DNA from: Pandoraea pulmonicola
GTDB lineage: Bacteria; Pseudomonadota; Gammaproteobacteria; Burkholderiales; Burkholderiaceae
Direction: 5' to 3'
Length of the DNA stretch: 64,000 nt
Assembly (NCBI RefSeq): GCF_000815105.2
Contig: NZ_CP010310.2
Span: 2,852,001 to 2,916,000, forward strand
Shown: positions 44,519-52,236 of the stretch, one piece after another
Position numbering within the stretch: position 1 is the stretch's first letter
How the letters are laid out: each line of letters begins with the position of its first letter
Position numbers and translations under genes: made by a program
Notes under the pieces: generated by a model
The model's database searches: none
What the model saw: the letters and a program-made list of their open reading frames with translations, nothing else
What the model was told of the DNA's origin: nothing

Positions 44519-44659
44519 TTATTGTCGCAGAGCTTCACCATCAACACTTGCATGAATCGCTCTTTCGGTATTCGGTAAATGTAGCGATTTGTCCGCGTAG
44601 CCCACTACATCGTCGCTAATCGAAGCGCCTTCTCCGAATTTATTGACGCGAATTCCCAT
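44519..44659 (-). CDS. Possible small protein, 46 residues
   Basis: A short frame starting MGIRVNKFGEGASISDDVVG has a GGGGCGGG stretch about ten bases upstream. Charged and without hydrophobic segment. The sequence looks protein-like in composition, but nothing else supports it. The alternative start at 44743 has no site. Confidence 0.2.
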   Translation of the reverse strand: MGIRVNKFGEGASISDDVVGYADKSLHLPNTERAIHASVDGEALRQ

Positions 44660-44839
44660 TGCACACCCGCCCCTGCGGCGAATTGCCGCTTCTCGAGGGG
44701 CGACATTTCGGAAAAGTCCGATATTTTGAGGTGGCGGGCTCACCTAGTATGGGTTCTTGAGCGGTGCGATTCCAATATGCTCCGGAACTGTGCGATGGTG
44801 GCGTGGCCGGCAAGCAGGTTATGTGCGGGAGTATGAGAA
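44660..44839. other. Intergenic stretch upstream of the GTPase gene
   Basis: No gene is visible; the region should carry the GTPase promoter. Together with the terminator and the small frame before it, it fills the 400-base gap between the 44035-44439 gene and the GTPase gene. Confidence 0.3.
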
Positions 44840-45997
44840 ATGGGTGACTCTGACTTGATTATGCGGATCATTCGCGCATTTGATTCATTGCCTTCGATCA
44901 TAAAGGGCGACAAACACTTTCTAGAACTGGCGAGCCGCCTCCACGAGATAAAGAAGATCATCGTGGACAAGCGCCCCCCAAGGTTGGCGGTTGTCGGGCG
45001 GCGCGGCGCCGGGAAAAGCGCACTATTCAATGCACTGGTCGACAGAAAAATCCTGCCTGAAGGCGAAGTCGACACGACAGGCACCTGCTCATGGCAAAGC
45101 TGCAAGCTACAGGGCGATGATGAAATTTCATGGATCGACACGCCGGGCCTCGGTGCGGGGCAATTGAAGGCCGATCGCGTTCGGTTGCTGCAGCGGGAGT
45201 TCGGCCGCAGGCCTCCGGACGTGTTGATTTTTGTCCACAAGGCATCGGAGGTTGACTCCGACATCGATGCGACGCTCGACGATTTGCAGCAAGTCATCGA
45301 GTGTATCGGCGACGAGAACACGCGTCCCGATTTGATCGTGGTTCTCAATCAGGTGGATGGTATTCGCTCACCGATGGATTTGGCACCACCTTACAAAAAA
45401 GAAAAACAAGATCGAATCGTATTGATACAGAAGAAGTTGGAGTGGCATTTGGAGCGTCGGTGCATTAGATACAAATGCGTAATCCCGACGGCCGCCTATT
45501 TCGATTCGGAGCATGATCTTCGGTTCAACATCGAAGGCGTCGCAGCTGAGATTGGATGCTCGATTCCATCAGAGGCCATGTTGGGCGCCTCTGCAGTTTT
45601 GAGATTCAATGGGCTCAAGCGAGAGATTGCGACGAGGATCGTCAATCTGTGCGCTATAGCTGCGTCATGCATCGCCCTTGTCCCGATTCCGCTATCGGAC
45701 ATCATTCCGCTGACCGCATTACAGGTCCTGATGATTTCCTCGATTGGCGGTCTGGGTGGAAAGACGCTATCCGACGTTGAAATCCGCGAGTTCATCGTGG
45801 GACTGGGATTACTTGTGACAACTGCAACTGCCGCGCGCCAGATTGTTAGAACGGTACTGCCTCTCCTGGGGGCGGGGGTATCCGTTGCGGTCGCTGGTGT
45901 GACGACCAGCGGGATCGGGGCTGCCGCCATCGCTCACTATATTGATGGCGCTTCGCTGCACGAGGCAAGGAAAAAGCTACGTTCGTTCATCAAGTAA
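44840..45997 (+). CDS. Era/YcjX-like GTPase with C-terminal DUF697-like membrane region
   Basis: The product of 385 residues has G1 GRRGAGKS (residues 53-60), a Thr-rich switch I (VDTTGTCSW), G3 DTPG (100-103) and G4 NQVD (170-173), so it binds and probably hydrolyses GTP. The C-terminal third contains LCAIAASCIALVPIPLSDIIPLTALQVLMISSIGGLGG, the pattern of DUF697-type membrane-inserting segments, and a further hydrophobic stretch (RTVLPLLGAGVSVAVAGVTTSGIGAAAIAHY). A role at the inner membrane or at host membranes is possible. GGGAG precedes the ATG. It stands between unrelated small genes with no obvious partner. Confidence 0.75.
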   Translation: MGDSDLIMRIIRAFDSLPSIIKGDKHFLELASRLHEIKKIIVDKRPPRLAVVGRRGAGKSALFNALVDRKILPEGEVDTTGTCSWQSCKLQGDDEISWIDTPGLGAGQLKADRVRLLQREFGRRPPDVLIFVHKASEVDSDIDATLDDLQQVIECIGDENTRPDLIVVLNQVDGIRSPMDLAPPYKKEKQDRIVLIQKKLEWHLERRCIRYKCVIPTAAYFDSEHDLRFNIEGVAAEIGCSIPSEAMLGASAVLRFNGLKREIATRIVNLCAIAASCIALVPIPLSDIIPLTALQVLMISSIGGLGGKTLSDVEIREFIVGLGLLVTTATAARQIVRTVLPLLGAGVSVAVAGVTTSGIGAAAIAHYIDGASLHEARKKLRSFIK

Positions 45998-46121
45998 ACC
46001 GTCGAGGGTTCGACCGCCACCGATGATACGAACGTTTTCTGATAGCCGAGAGTTCAACAAAAGGACATTATTAACTCGTCGGCGCAGTTACGCATCACGC
46101 TGCTTTCCAAAGAGGTTGCGA

Positions 46122-46355
46122 ATGATTGAAAATTCGGCTCTCGTCGAACATATGGAAGTGGGGGTGGTGGACGGTTCTGCACGGGTAGTTGCTATACGCC
46201 TCGTGTACACAGGCCCTGACGATGATTTCAAGGCACCTCGCAAATCGCCGATGTATATTCTTCAGCCCCAGCAGGCCGACGAGTTGATCGAGGCGCTGAC
46301 CAATGCATTGGAAATATCTCCGGGTGGGGGCCGCACGGCGCCTTCATGTCAATGA
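46122..46355 (+). CDS. Small hypothetical protein, BssS-like in part, 77 residues
   Basis: The ATG at 46122 follows AGAGG; the upstream extension has no site. The product contains a beta-rich start (ALVEHMEVGVVDGSARVVAIRLVYTG) and an end PMYILQPQQADELIEALTNALE that resembles the layout of BssS-like proteins, whose Escherichia coli member affects biofilm formation. The similarity is weak. It lies 124 bases after the GTPase gene on the same strand and may be co-transcribed. Confidence 0.5.
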   Translation: MIENSALVEHMEVGVVDGSARVVAIRLVYTGPDDDFKAPRKSPMYILQPQQADELIEALTNALEISPGGGRTAPSCQ

Positions 46356-46907
46356 TTACTGCTCGCCCCCGGGCGCAGTGCGTTCAATAGCACCGATCGC
46401 CGCTGGCAGAGAGCTTCCTTAACGCGCTGGAGGTCGAGCGCATTTACCCTCCTCCGCTCCATCTCTCCCCATTCCGGGCTCAAGTCTGCATCTCGAAACT
46501 TGCCGCTAAAGCTCACGTCTGAAGCCGCCGCGCTGCCAAAGCTGGCCTGGCATACCGCTCCGCCCCCTCCTCCCTCGCTTCCGGATAGCTCGCGTTACGA
46601 ATGCCAGGTCATTGTGCGAATCCAAATAATAAAACCAGTAGTTTTGATAGTTTTTTCTGGCTGAAATTTATGGCTTCATGACAGTTAGGTGAGCAAACTG
46701 TTACTTGCAGCACCTGGCCACAGGTTTCTGGATGAAATAACGACAGGCCGTTCATCTCGCTGTGGCATTTTGTGCATAACCCTGTCATTTCGGCGTTTTG
46801 TCGGGCCGTTTCGGGAACACCGCGCAATATTAAAATACCTCAAGCTCTTCCGAACTTACGGCCCATTCGCTTGTGGACGTAGTTTTTCACCTCCAAGGAG
46901 ATGTGAA
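46356..46907. other. Intergenic stretch upstream of the halovibrin-like gene
   Basis: I find no convincing gene. The frame of the following gene stays open upstream to 46689 but without a ribosome binding site. A short minus-strand frame (46609-46827) contains CxxC motifs but no start signal. A small GC hairpin (ACTGCTCGCCC with GGGCGCAGT, near 46355-46380) may end the preceding transcript. Confidence 0.35.
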
Positions 46908-47945
46908 ATGAAGCGCCTGCTTTCAACTTTGACTCGCAGCTTTATCGCGGCAAGCATTGTTCTTTATTTTGGTGGTCACGCATATGGGCAAGCCGCCAAG
47001 GCTGCCCCTCCTCCCCAAACAACGACCACGTCCAAAGCAGCAACCGCCTCCAAAGCCGCAACGACCTCCAAAGCCGGCGCGATGCGGGACATCGCGAGCG
47101 AGATGAATGCGCTGTTCGCAACCATAAAAGACTACTGCGATTACGATAACGGCGACCCCGGCGACAAGAGCAGACCGTCTTTCCTTTGCTCAGGCATCAT
47201 TATTCGAACCGCGACTCCCGGCCCGACCTGGAACGTCTGGGATATTGATGCCAAAACACTGACTGAGACTGGCGCGGGCGGAGTGTCCTTCTCCTGGCTA
47301 AGGCAGGATAGTACATTTGGAGACTTGGGAAGTAGCGGCCTGACGATGTTCCCCTTGTTTGGTCCGTACAATGCACATGATTCCAACGACAAGGTGGTGA
47401 AGTACGAATGCGCGTTCGTGTTCGATGCCTGGACGAACATGCGGGATCAAAAGGGATGCGGCTCAAATCCCTCGATGTACTATACGGAAGGCAAACCTTG
47501 CCAGACGCAAGGCATCATGACGGGGCCGCAGTGGGTGGCCCATTTCCTTCAGACGCCCGGTGGCTACAAAACAGGCCAATCCTATTTCTACCAATGCGGA
47601 TTCAACGTTTGGAGTGATGGCGATGGCTTCCTGGCGGCTGTGAGAGCACGGGGTTTAATGGCGTCATATGATAGTTCTTACACGTATAACGATAGAAACG
47701 AATTGCGTGCGGAGAATTGGCCTATCGACGGTAATGGCATTGCACTCTATCCCCAGGAACTTCCCATCCAATCGTTCTACTATGTAAATGGAAGTGGAAG
47801 CGTGCCTCGCCTGTACGCAGTGGAAAGTCAAAAAGCTTACTATGAAAAAACAGGGAAAACTGTCCCGGTCATTCGAGTCACTCCGCAAAATAATGGCTAC
47901 TTTTTCGAACAGCTTCCGACAGACCAGTTTCCAAGCGGTACCTAA
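46908..47945 (+). CDS. Secreted halovibrin-like protein, 345 residues
   Basis: An AAGGAG site precedes the ATG at 46908, and the product begins with a signal peptide (MKRLLSTLTRSFIAASIVLYFGG, cut near AYG). A TSKAA repeat linker (about 28-60) follows. The mature domain has CSGIIIRTATPGPTWNVWDI, GGVSFSWLRQDSTFG, CAFVFDAWTNMRDQKGCG and NELRAENWPIDG, a layout I associate with halovibrin-related secreted proteins (Vibrio fischeri HvnA/HvnB and Pseudomonas homologues, reported to act on NAD). Paired Cys residues suggest disulfides in an exported protein. The family name comes from memory of the motif pattern and is not verified. Confidence 0.5.
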   Translation: MKRLLSTLTRSFIAASIVLYFGGHAYGQAAKAAPPPQTTTTSKAATASKAATTSKAGAMRDIASEMNALFATIKDYCDYDNGDPGDKSRPSFLCSGIIIRTATPGPTWNVWDIDAKTLTETGAGGVSFSWLRQDSTFGDLGSSGLTMFPLFGPYNAHDSNDKVVKYECAFVFDAWTNMRDQKGCGSNPSMYYTEGKPCQTQGIMTGPQWVAHFLQTPGGYKTGQSYFYQCGFNVWSDGDGFLAAVRARGLMASYDSSYTYNDRNELRAENWPIDGNGIALYPQELPIQSFYYVNGSGSVPRLYAVESQKAYYEKTGKTVPVIRVTPQNNGYFFEQLPTDQFPSGT

Positions 47946-47960
47946 GAACGGCTAGCACGA

Positions 47961-48004
47961 CCATGCCATCGGAAGGTGCCGGAGCGGCGTTACCGATGGC
48001 ATGG
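47961..48004. repeat. 12-bp perfect inverted repeat after the halovibrin-like gene
   Basis: CCATGCCATCGG (47961-47972) and CCGATGGCATGG (47993-48004) can form a strong stem with a 20-base loop. No T-run follows. It is probably a transcript-end hairpin. Confidence 0.5.
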
Positions 48005-48119
48005 CATGCACGAAAATTCTGCTTCCCCGGTCGAGCTCGTGCGCAACCCAGCAGAGCTGTCCGGGAATTCGCGTGGCGCTACATACCTAAGCGACGACCA
48101 CTGCACCGGTGGACGACAT

Positions 48120-48782
48120 TCACTTCGACCCGGTCTTGGTAAACCAATCCACAACCGTTAGGGGCCGGTCAATCTCCTTGATCTTGGCGGTGGCGTCGGC
48201 AAGAGCACGGCGCACGATGAACGCGACAAGGGCCGCCGCGATCGACAGCAGCGCTGCGGCACTCAACTCCCAGGCTCGGGTAGCAAGACCCCGCACTCCG
48301 GTCATTGGGGCAGCTTGCGGCAGCATGTCCGCGGGAGCGCTCGGTGATGCTTCAATGGAATCGCAACGCGGCCCCACTTCGCCATCCTGCCCAGCATCGA
48401 CCTCCACTTTCGTGACAGCACCCGCAGTCGGGGCCGGACCGTCACGCTCGTCGGGGTCTGACGGTCCGAGCAGTTCGAGGCCGTAGCGCGGGATGGTTCG
48501 AACGAGTTGTTTCGGTAAACCGAGTTGATCCAGGCTATTGCGCAACTGCGTAACCAGTTGGTAGTAGCTCGCATCGGTCACTATCACCCCTACGCTCGTC
48601 CAGATGTGCTGGATCAACGCTTCCTTCGTCTGAGGTCCTTCCCACAGTCGTTGAAGAAGACGTGATTCATTGCGTGACAGGTATTTCTGCTGGCCACTCT
48701 TCGGGTTGGCAAGTATGCGGGTCGTCGAATCGAAGACCATATCGATTCGAGTCCCGCTCGCAAGAAGTTGTTCATTCGACAT
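48120..48782 (-). CDS. Membrane-anchored winged-helix regulator (CadC/ToxR type)
   Basis: The product of 220 residues has an N-terminal OmpR/PhoB-type winged helix (about residues 10-108): GTRIDMVFDSTTRILANPKSG, LSRNESRLLQRLWEGPQTKEALIQHIW and LVTQLRNSLDQLGLPKQLVRTIPRYGLEL. An acidic, Pro-rich linker follows, then one transmembrane helix near residues 170-192 (LSAAALLSIAAALVAFIV) and a very short outer part (about 25 residues). It should therefore sense little itself and may depend on a partner, or respond through membrane position. AAGGTG lies before the ATG. It is convergent with the halovibrin-like gene; its targets are unknown. Confidence 0.8.
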   Translation of the reverse strand: MSNEQLLASGTRIDMVFDSTTRILANPKSGQQKYLSRNESRLLQRLWEGPQTKEALIQHIWTSVGVIVTDASYYQLVTQLRNSLDQLGLPKQLVRTIPRYGLELLGPSDPDERDGPAPTAGAVTKVEVDAGQDGEVGPRCDSIEASPSAPADMLPQAAPMTGVRGLATRAWELSAAALLSIAAALVAFIVRRALADATAKIKEIDRPLTVVDWFTKTGSK

Positions 48783-49970
48783 TCGCTCACACCTTATAGA
48801 AATTTCATCTTAACCAGTCACGTCGGTACAAAATGACATGCAAAATTGATTGGGGCTGTGCATGGCGGCCGTTAACAAGCCGTTAAGCCTTAAGCCGTTA
48901 ACAGACTGCTTACTCGCCGACCCATGGAGTCCGTGCAAATAAGATGCTCATGCCGATCCGAATCGATCTTCCGCCGAACTGGTGCCGGTACAAACCAATC
49001 TGCCCTGGTCACGGAGGTTTCTGGTCGACGGCAAGGCGTTGTCGCAGCCGGCAGGCACATGGCAAAACCAACTGCGAGCATCGGCCAGTCGTTTTGCTAT
49101 CTGATTCAAGTTCATTCATAGCGGATCAATATATTTCGTCCATGCAGGCTAAACGCATCGTCCTTTGATAATCGAGCCGCGAATCGGAGTGAATACCGAT
49201 ACGAAACTTCCTCGGCCCGGGTTCAGATGACCACAACCGGTCGCACGCATGAGTGCGATCAAAACGGCGCGAGTTTTCGGGCCGCCACGAAGGTGGTTAG
49301 TCTGGGGACAAAGAAACTCTTGATGGTTGACGCTGCGGCGCGCACCATCTCGGTTTGACATCTGACGCGTTCAGACTCCCCTGTAAAACTCGGAACCCGA
49401 AGAGTTCCAGTGTTTTCCATTCGTTCGAACAGAAATGTGGGGCGACCGAACTTGTGGGCGAAAACGTCAGATGACGCTCATCATCAACACTTGGCTTGTA
49501 AATATTCCGCTATGAACCAGCCTATCATCATGTGACAGGGGCTAGCGGTGATGTTCTTATCCCGATTAGATCGCATGCTTTCGGAATGCGATCAAAACAC
49601 CTTTAGCTTCTTTCTGTTGCGCTACATTCTCTCAAAAGTTGGAATCTCTACCAAGCCCAATGGAATTCGCCGAAGTTAATAGTCCAACTCCCAAATTAAG
49701 GAAATTTCACAACGCCTTGCATTGACGCCCATATGATTTTTAGTGTAGGGAGGAACGTCCGGCATGCAATTTTCTCACTTTCATATGATTGTCTGCGTGA
49801 TTGCCGAGTCCGGGCAGCGTGCGGAGCGAACGCAAAGATCGATGCCACAACGCTTTGGCATGATGGGTTGACGTGGTGGGAAGTGTTGGTGTCCGAAGAA
49901 GGTGCTACAGCGCTCAGAGGCTATGCGGTTCTTTTTCAGACACTATCGAACTGGCTGTGGAGAGCGTGGT
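48783..49970. other. Long non-coding or degenerate stretch
   Basis: No gene of about 1.2 kb length is supported. Short frames at 48924-49168 (+), 49149-49361 (-) and 49733-50014 (+) lack ribosome binding sites and recognisable products. The region is lower in GC than its neighbours and may be remains of a lost gene or a regulatory area for the wHTH gene reading left. Confidence 0.35.
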
Positions 49971-50537
49971 TCAGCGCTTTCGCTCTTCCGCGGACTTGCA
50001 AACTTGGGGAATGACCTCCGCGGAAGCCAATGCGATTTTGTAGTCAAGGACAATAACGCTGGCCAGATATGGGGCAGCGAAATTCTTGAAGGCGTCGTGT
50101 GCCGAATCGTAGTATTTCGGATTCGTCACGATTGGCTTGCCGACGTAGAAATTCCGGTCACCCTCGGAGCAGAAGGTGACCAGAAACACGTCGTCAATCG
50201 ACTGATCATTTTGCTCGCCGGAATTCTGCGTGCCGACTTCGATACTAATATTGTATTTTTTCCCGCCTGGTCGCTGCACCTGATTCTGGAGTGCCAAGAA
50301 TCTTTCCCTCACGGATTGGCGCTCAGACGCGGTAGCCGTTATCCGATACCGAAACGCGACGATGTGGCGGATCGGTAGCGCGTTGTACGTGTGATCAGTG
50401 AATACCGCCGGACCATACTTATCCAGCGCGAGATAGAGCGTTTGCGCCGGGGTGAGTTGGGCGGTCGTATTTTGCGCATTTGCACTGTTGGCAAAGAGCA
50501 CGACGCAGATCGCTATATATCCAAGCCGGTGTTTCAT
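49971..50537 (-). CDS. Periplasmic Dabb-domain protein, 188 residues
   Basis: The product has a signal peptide (MKHRLGYIAICVVLFANSANA). The mature part matches the stress-responsive alpha/beta-barrel (Dabb) fold: LPIRHIVAFRYRITATASERQS, a middle part with IDDVFLVTFCSEGDRNFYVGKPIV and an end SAHDAFKNFAAPYLASVIVLDYKI. Dabb proteins are ferredoxin-like dimers with varied roles. The ATG at 50537 follows GGAGGGCT and lies only 11 bases after the stop of the lectin-like repeat protein, so the two are surely one operon. An exported Dabb protein is unusual. Confidence 0.7.
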   Translation of the reverse strand: MKHRLGYIAICVVLFANSANAQNTTAQLTPAQTLYLALDKYGPAVFTDHTYNALPIRHIVAFRYRITATASERQSVRERFLALQNQVQRPGGKKYNISIEVGTQNSGEQNDQSIDDVFLVTFCSEGDRNFYVGKPIVTNPKYYDSAHDAFKNFAAPYLASVIVLDYKIALASAEVIPQVCKSAEERKR

Positions 50538-50548
50538 AGCCCTCCATT

Positions 50549-52159
50549 TCAGGGCGCGATGCCTGCGACCTGCATATATTCCGTTTCGTCGAACCCTGTT
50601 GCGTTGCCTTGTGCGGAAGCGCCATTCAGATCGTAAGCGTAGGCTGTTCCCGCGCCAAGCTCGGTTGCAGTCCAAAACGGGTACCCTAGCCAGCCCTGAT
50701 AAGCGCCAACGGGGCCGGCACTCGGATAGTAGAGTTGCCAGAATTGACGCATTTCGTCGAGAGTGACGCTGCGCAGACCAGCAGCCGTGCACGCCGCCTG
50801 GGCTCCGGAAAAACTTGCCGAGCCGCTCACGAAGAACAAATTCAGTACGCCACTTACCGTCAAGGTGTAGGCAAGGCTTTGATTCTTGCTGTCCGTCGCG
50901 CTGATAATGGACGTGCCGTTGGCAACTGCCGTTACCTTGCCCTGATTATCGACCGTGGCTACCGAGGGCGTGCCACTTTTATACGTGTAGGGAGGCTGGC
51001 CAAACTTGGCTTTTCGCGTATAGGTGAAGGCGTCCGGCACGGCGGGAGGCAACTTATCCGTCACGATGTAGCCGCGTCCGGTCAAGTCCAGCTTTGCGGG
51101 TGCCAGAAACGCGTCCCCGATCCACAAAGCCAACGTGTCCGACGGTCGAGACGTCACGCTGCCACGCGTCACCACGTACCATAAGATGGCAGAACCATTG
51201 ATGTTCTGGTCCACCTGCGCACGCGGGACCTGAAACGGATAATCTTTCTCGGGATCCTTGGGCGCGGTTGCGCTATGTGTGAAGGGGGCCGGCACGCCGC
51301 TCGTGTTCTCCCACGTAAAGTGGATGACGTCTCCTTCTGCGATGTCCGGATAAGGCTTGACGATTGCCTCCACTGTGGCGCCGGTCACTTTCTTCGGATC
51401 GAGAACATCGTCTTCGGCCAGTGGCACGCTTGGCTTGGGCAGCGCACCAACCGGCTCGAGGACGCGCACCGGCAATGGAAGCGAGCCAAAGATGTCGCCT
51501 TTGGCCGGAACTACCGTGGTGGTCAGCTTGATGGTCTGGCCCGCGTAGCCAGTCAATACACTTTTCGGGATGACGAACTGAACAGGCTTTCCAACCTTGT
51601 CAGGCGTATCGATCTGTACGGCGCGCTCCCATTCGTTGACGTTAATGTCTATGAAAACGACGTCGTACAAAGCCATGCCATGATACGCGCGCACCGATGC
51701 GTTCGCCCCCTGATCGGATACGCTCGCCAGATTGAGTACGCCGTCAACCACACCTTCGACATCGGGTGGCTCAACCTTCCCCGGTTCCGGTTTCGACTCC
51801 CCAATGGTGATGTACAACGGCTCGGAAGAATCGTCACTTCCATCAGGGCGGTGCACCACGTAGGAAACTTCGACCCGAGAGCCCTCGTTGACCTTGATAT
51901 ATTCGGCCTCGACGTAAAAATACGAGGGGCGATCCTTGCTGGCGTCGGTGATACGAATTCCGTCGTCGGTGGAGCCCTCCGGCGTCGGCGCCTTCCAGTG
52001 CATCGTGATGCGGTCTCCTGCCGCCTTGTTCGTGTAGACGGGAACGACCACCGTTGCCTCGGGCAAGTCCGGGTTCAGTACGCCGTTGACAGCTTCCAAT
52101 ACCGAGGGTTTCGCCAGCAGACTATCAAGCGTCTCGAGTATCTCGTTGCGCTGGACCAT
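50549..52159 (-). CDS. Beta-sandwich repeat protein with Big_2-like and C-type-lectin-like end
   Basis: The product of 536 residues begins with three repeats of the type LDP...V...GD.I...W (for example EAVNGVLNPDLPEATVVVPVY). A Big_2-like domain follows (FGQPPYTYKSGTPSVATVDNQG and GTSIISATDSKNQSLAYTLTV), and a C-terminal domain (about residues 440-536) contains ASFSGAQAACTAAGLRSVTLDEM, GYPFWTATELG and AYAYDLNGASAQ, the pattern of a C-type-lectin/formylglycine-like fold as found at the tip of invasin/intimin proteins. No signal peptide is seen. GGAG precedes the ATG. Third gene of the four-gene operon; binding to a glycan or surface partner is inferred. Confidence 0.65.
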   Translation of the reverse strand: MVQRNEILETLDSLLAKPSVLEAVNGVLNPDLPEATVVVPVYTNKAAGDRITMHWKAPTPEGSTDDGIRITDASKDRPSYFYVEAEYIKVNEGSRVEVSYVVHRPDGSDDSSEPLYITIGESKPEPGKVEPPDVEGVVDGVLNLASVSDQGANASVRAYHGMALYDVVFIDINVNEWERAVQIDTPDKVGKPVQFVIPKSVLTGYAGQTIKLTTTVVPAKGDIFGSLPLPVRVLEPVGALPKPSVPLAEDDVLDPKKVTGATVEAIVKPYPDIAEGDVIHFTWENTSGVPAPFTHSATAPKDPEKDYPFQVPRAQVDQNINGSAILWYVVTRGSVTSRPSDTLALWIGDAFLAPAKLDLTGRGYIVTDKLPPAVPDAFTYTRKAKFGQPPYTYKSGTPSVATVDNQGKVTAVANGTSIISATDSKNQSLAYTLTVSGVLNLFFVSGSASFSGAQAACTAAGLRSVTLDEMRQFWQLYYPSAGPVGAYQGWLGYPFWTATELGAGTAYAYDLNGASAQGNATGFDETEYMQVAGIAP

Positions 52160-52236
52160 TGACTTGCTCCGTTTAAATTCGCCTGAGTGGAAATGCAAGA
52201 CGACGCTGCGCGGCGCCGCCTCATGGCATGCCGAGG

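Noticed and set aside
44740..45348. Minus-strand frame of 202 codons over the GTPase gene
   Set aside because: The plus-strand GTPase with full G motifs occupies the same DNA; the antisense product is Ser/Arg-rich shadow sequence.
46609..46827. Small minus-strand frame with CxxC-type cysteines upstream of the halovibrin-like gene
   Set aside because: The cysteine pattern looks zinc-ribbon-like, but there is no ribosome binding site and the frame overlaps the likely promoter of the opposite gene.
49149..49361. Minus-strand 70-codon frame in the long non-coding stretch
   Set aside because: No start signal and no recognisable product; I considered a transposase remnant but no motif supports it.
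49733..50014. Plus-strand 93-codon frame overlapping the end of the Dabb gene
   Set aside because: No ribosome binding site and antisense overlap with a well-supported gene.
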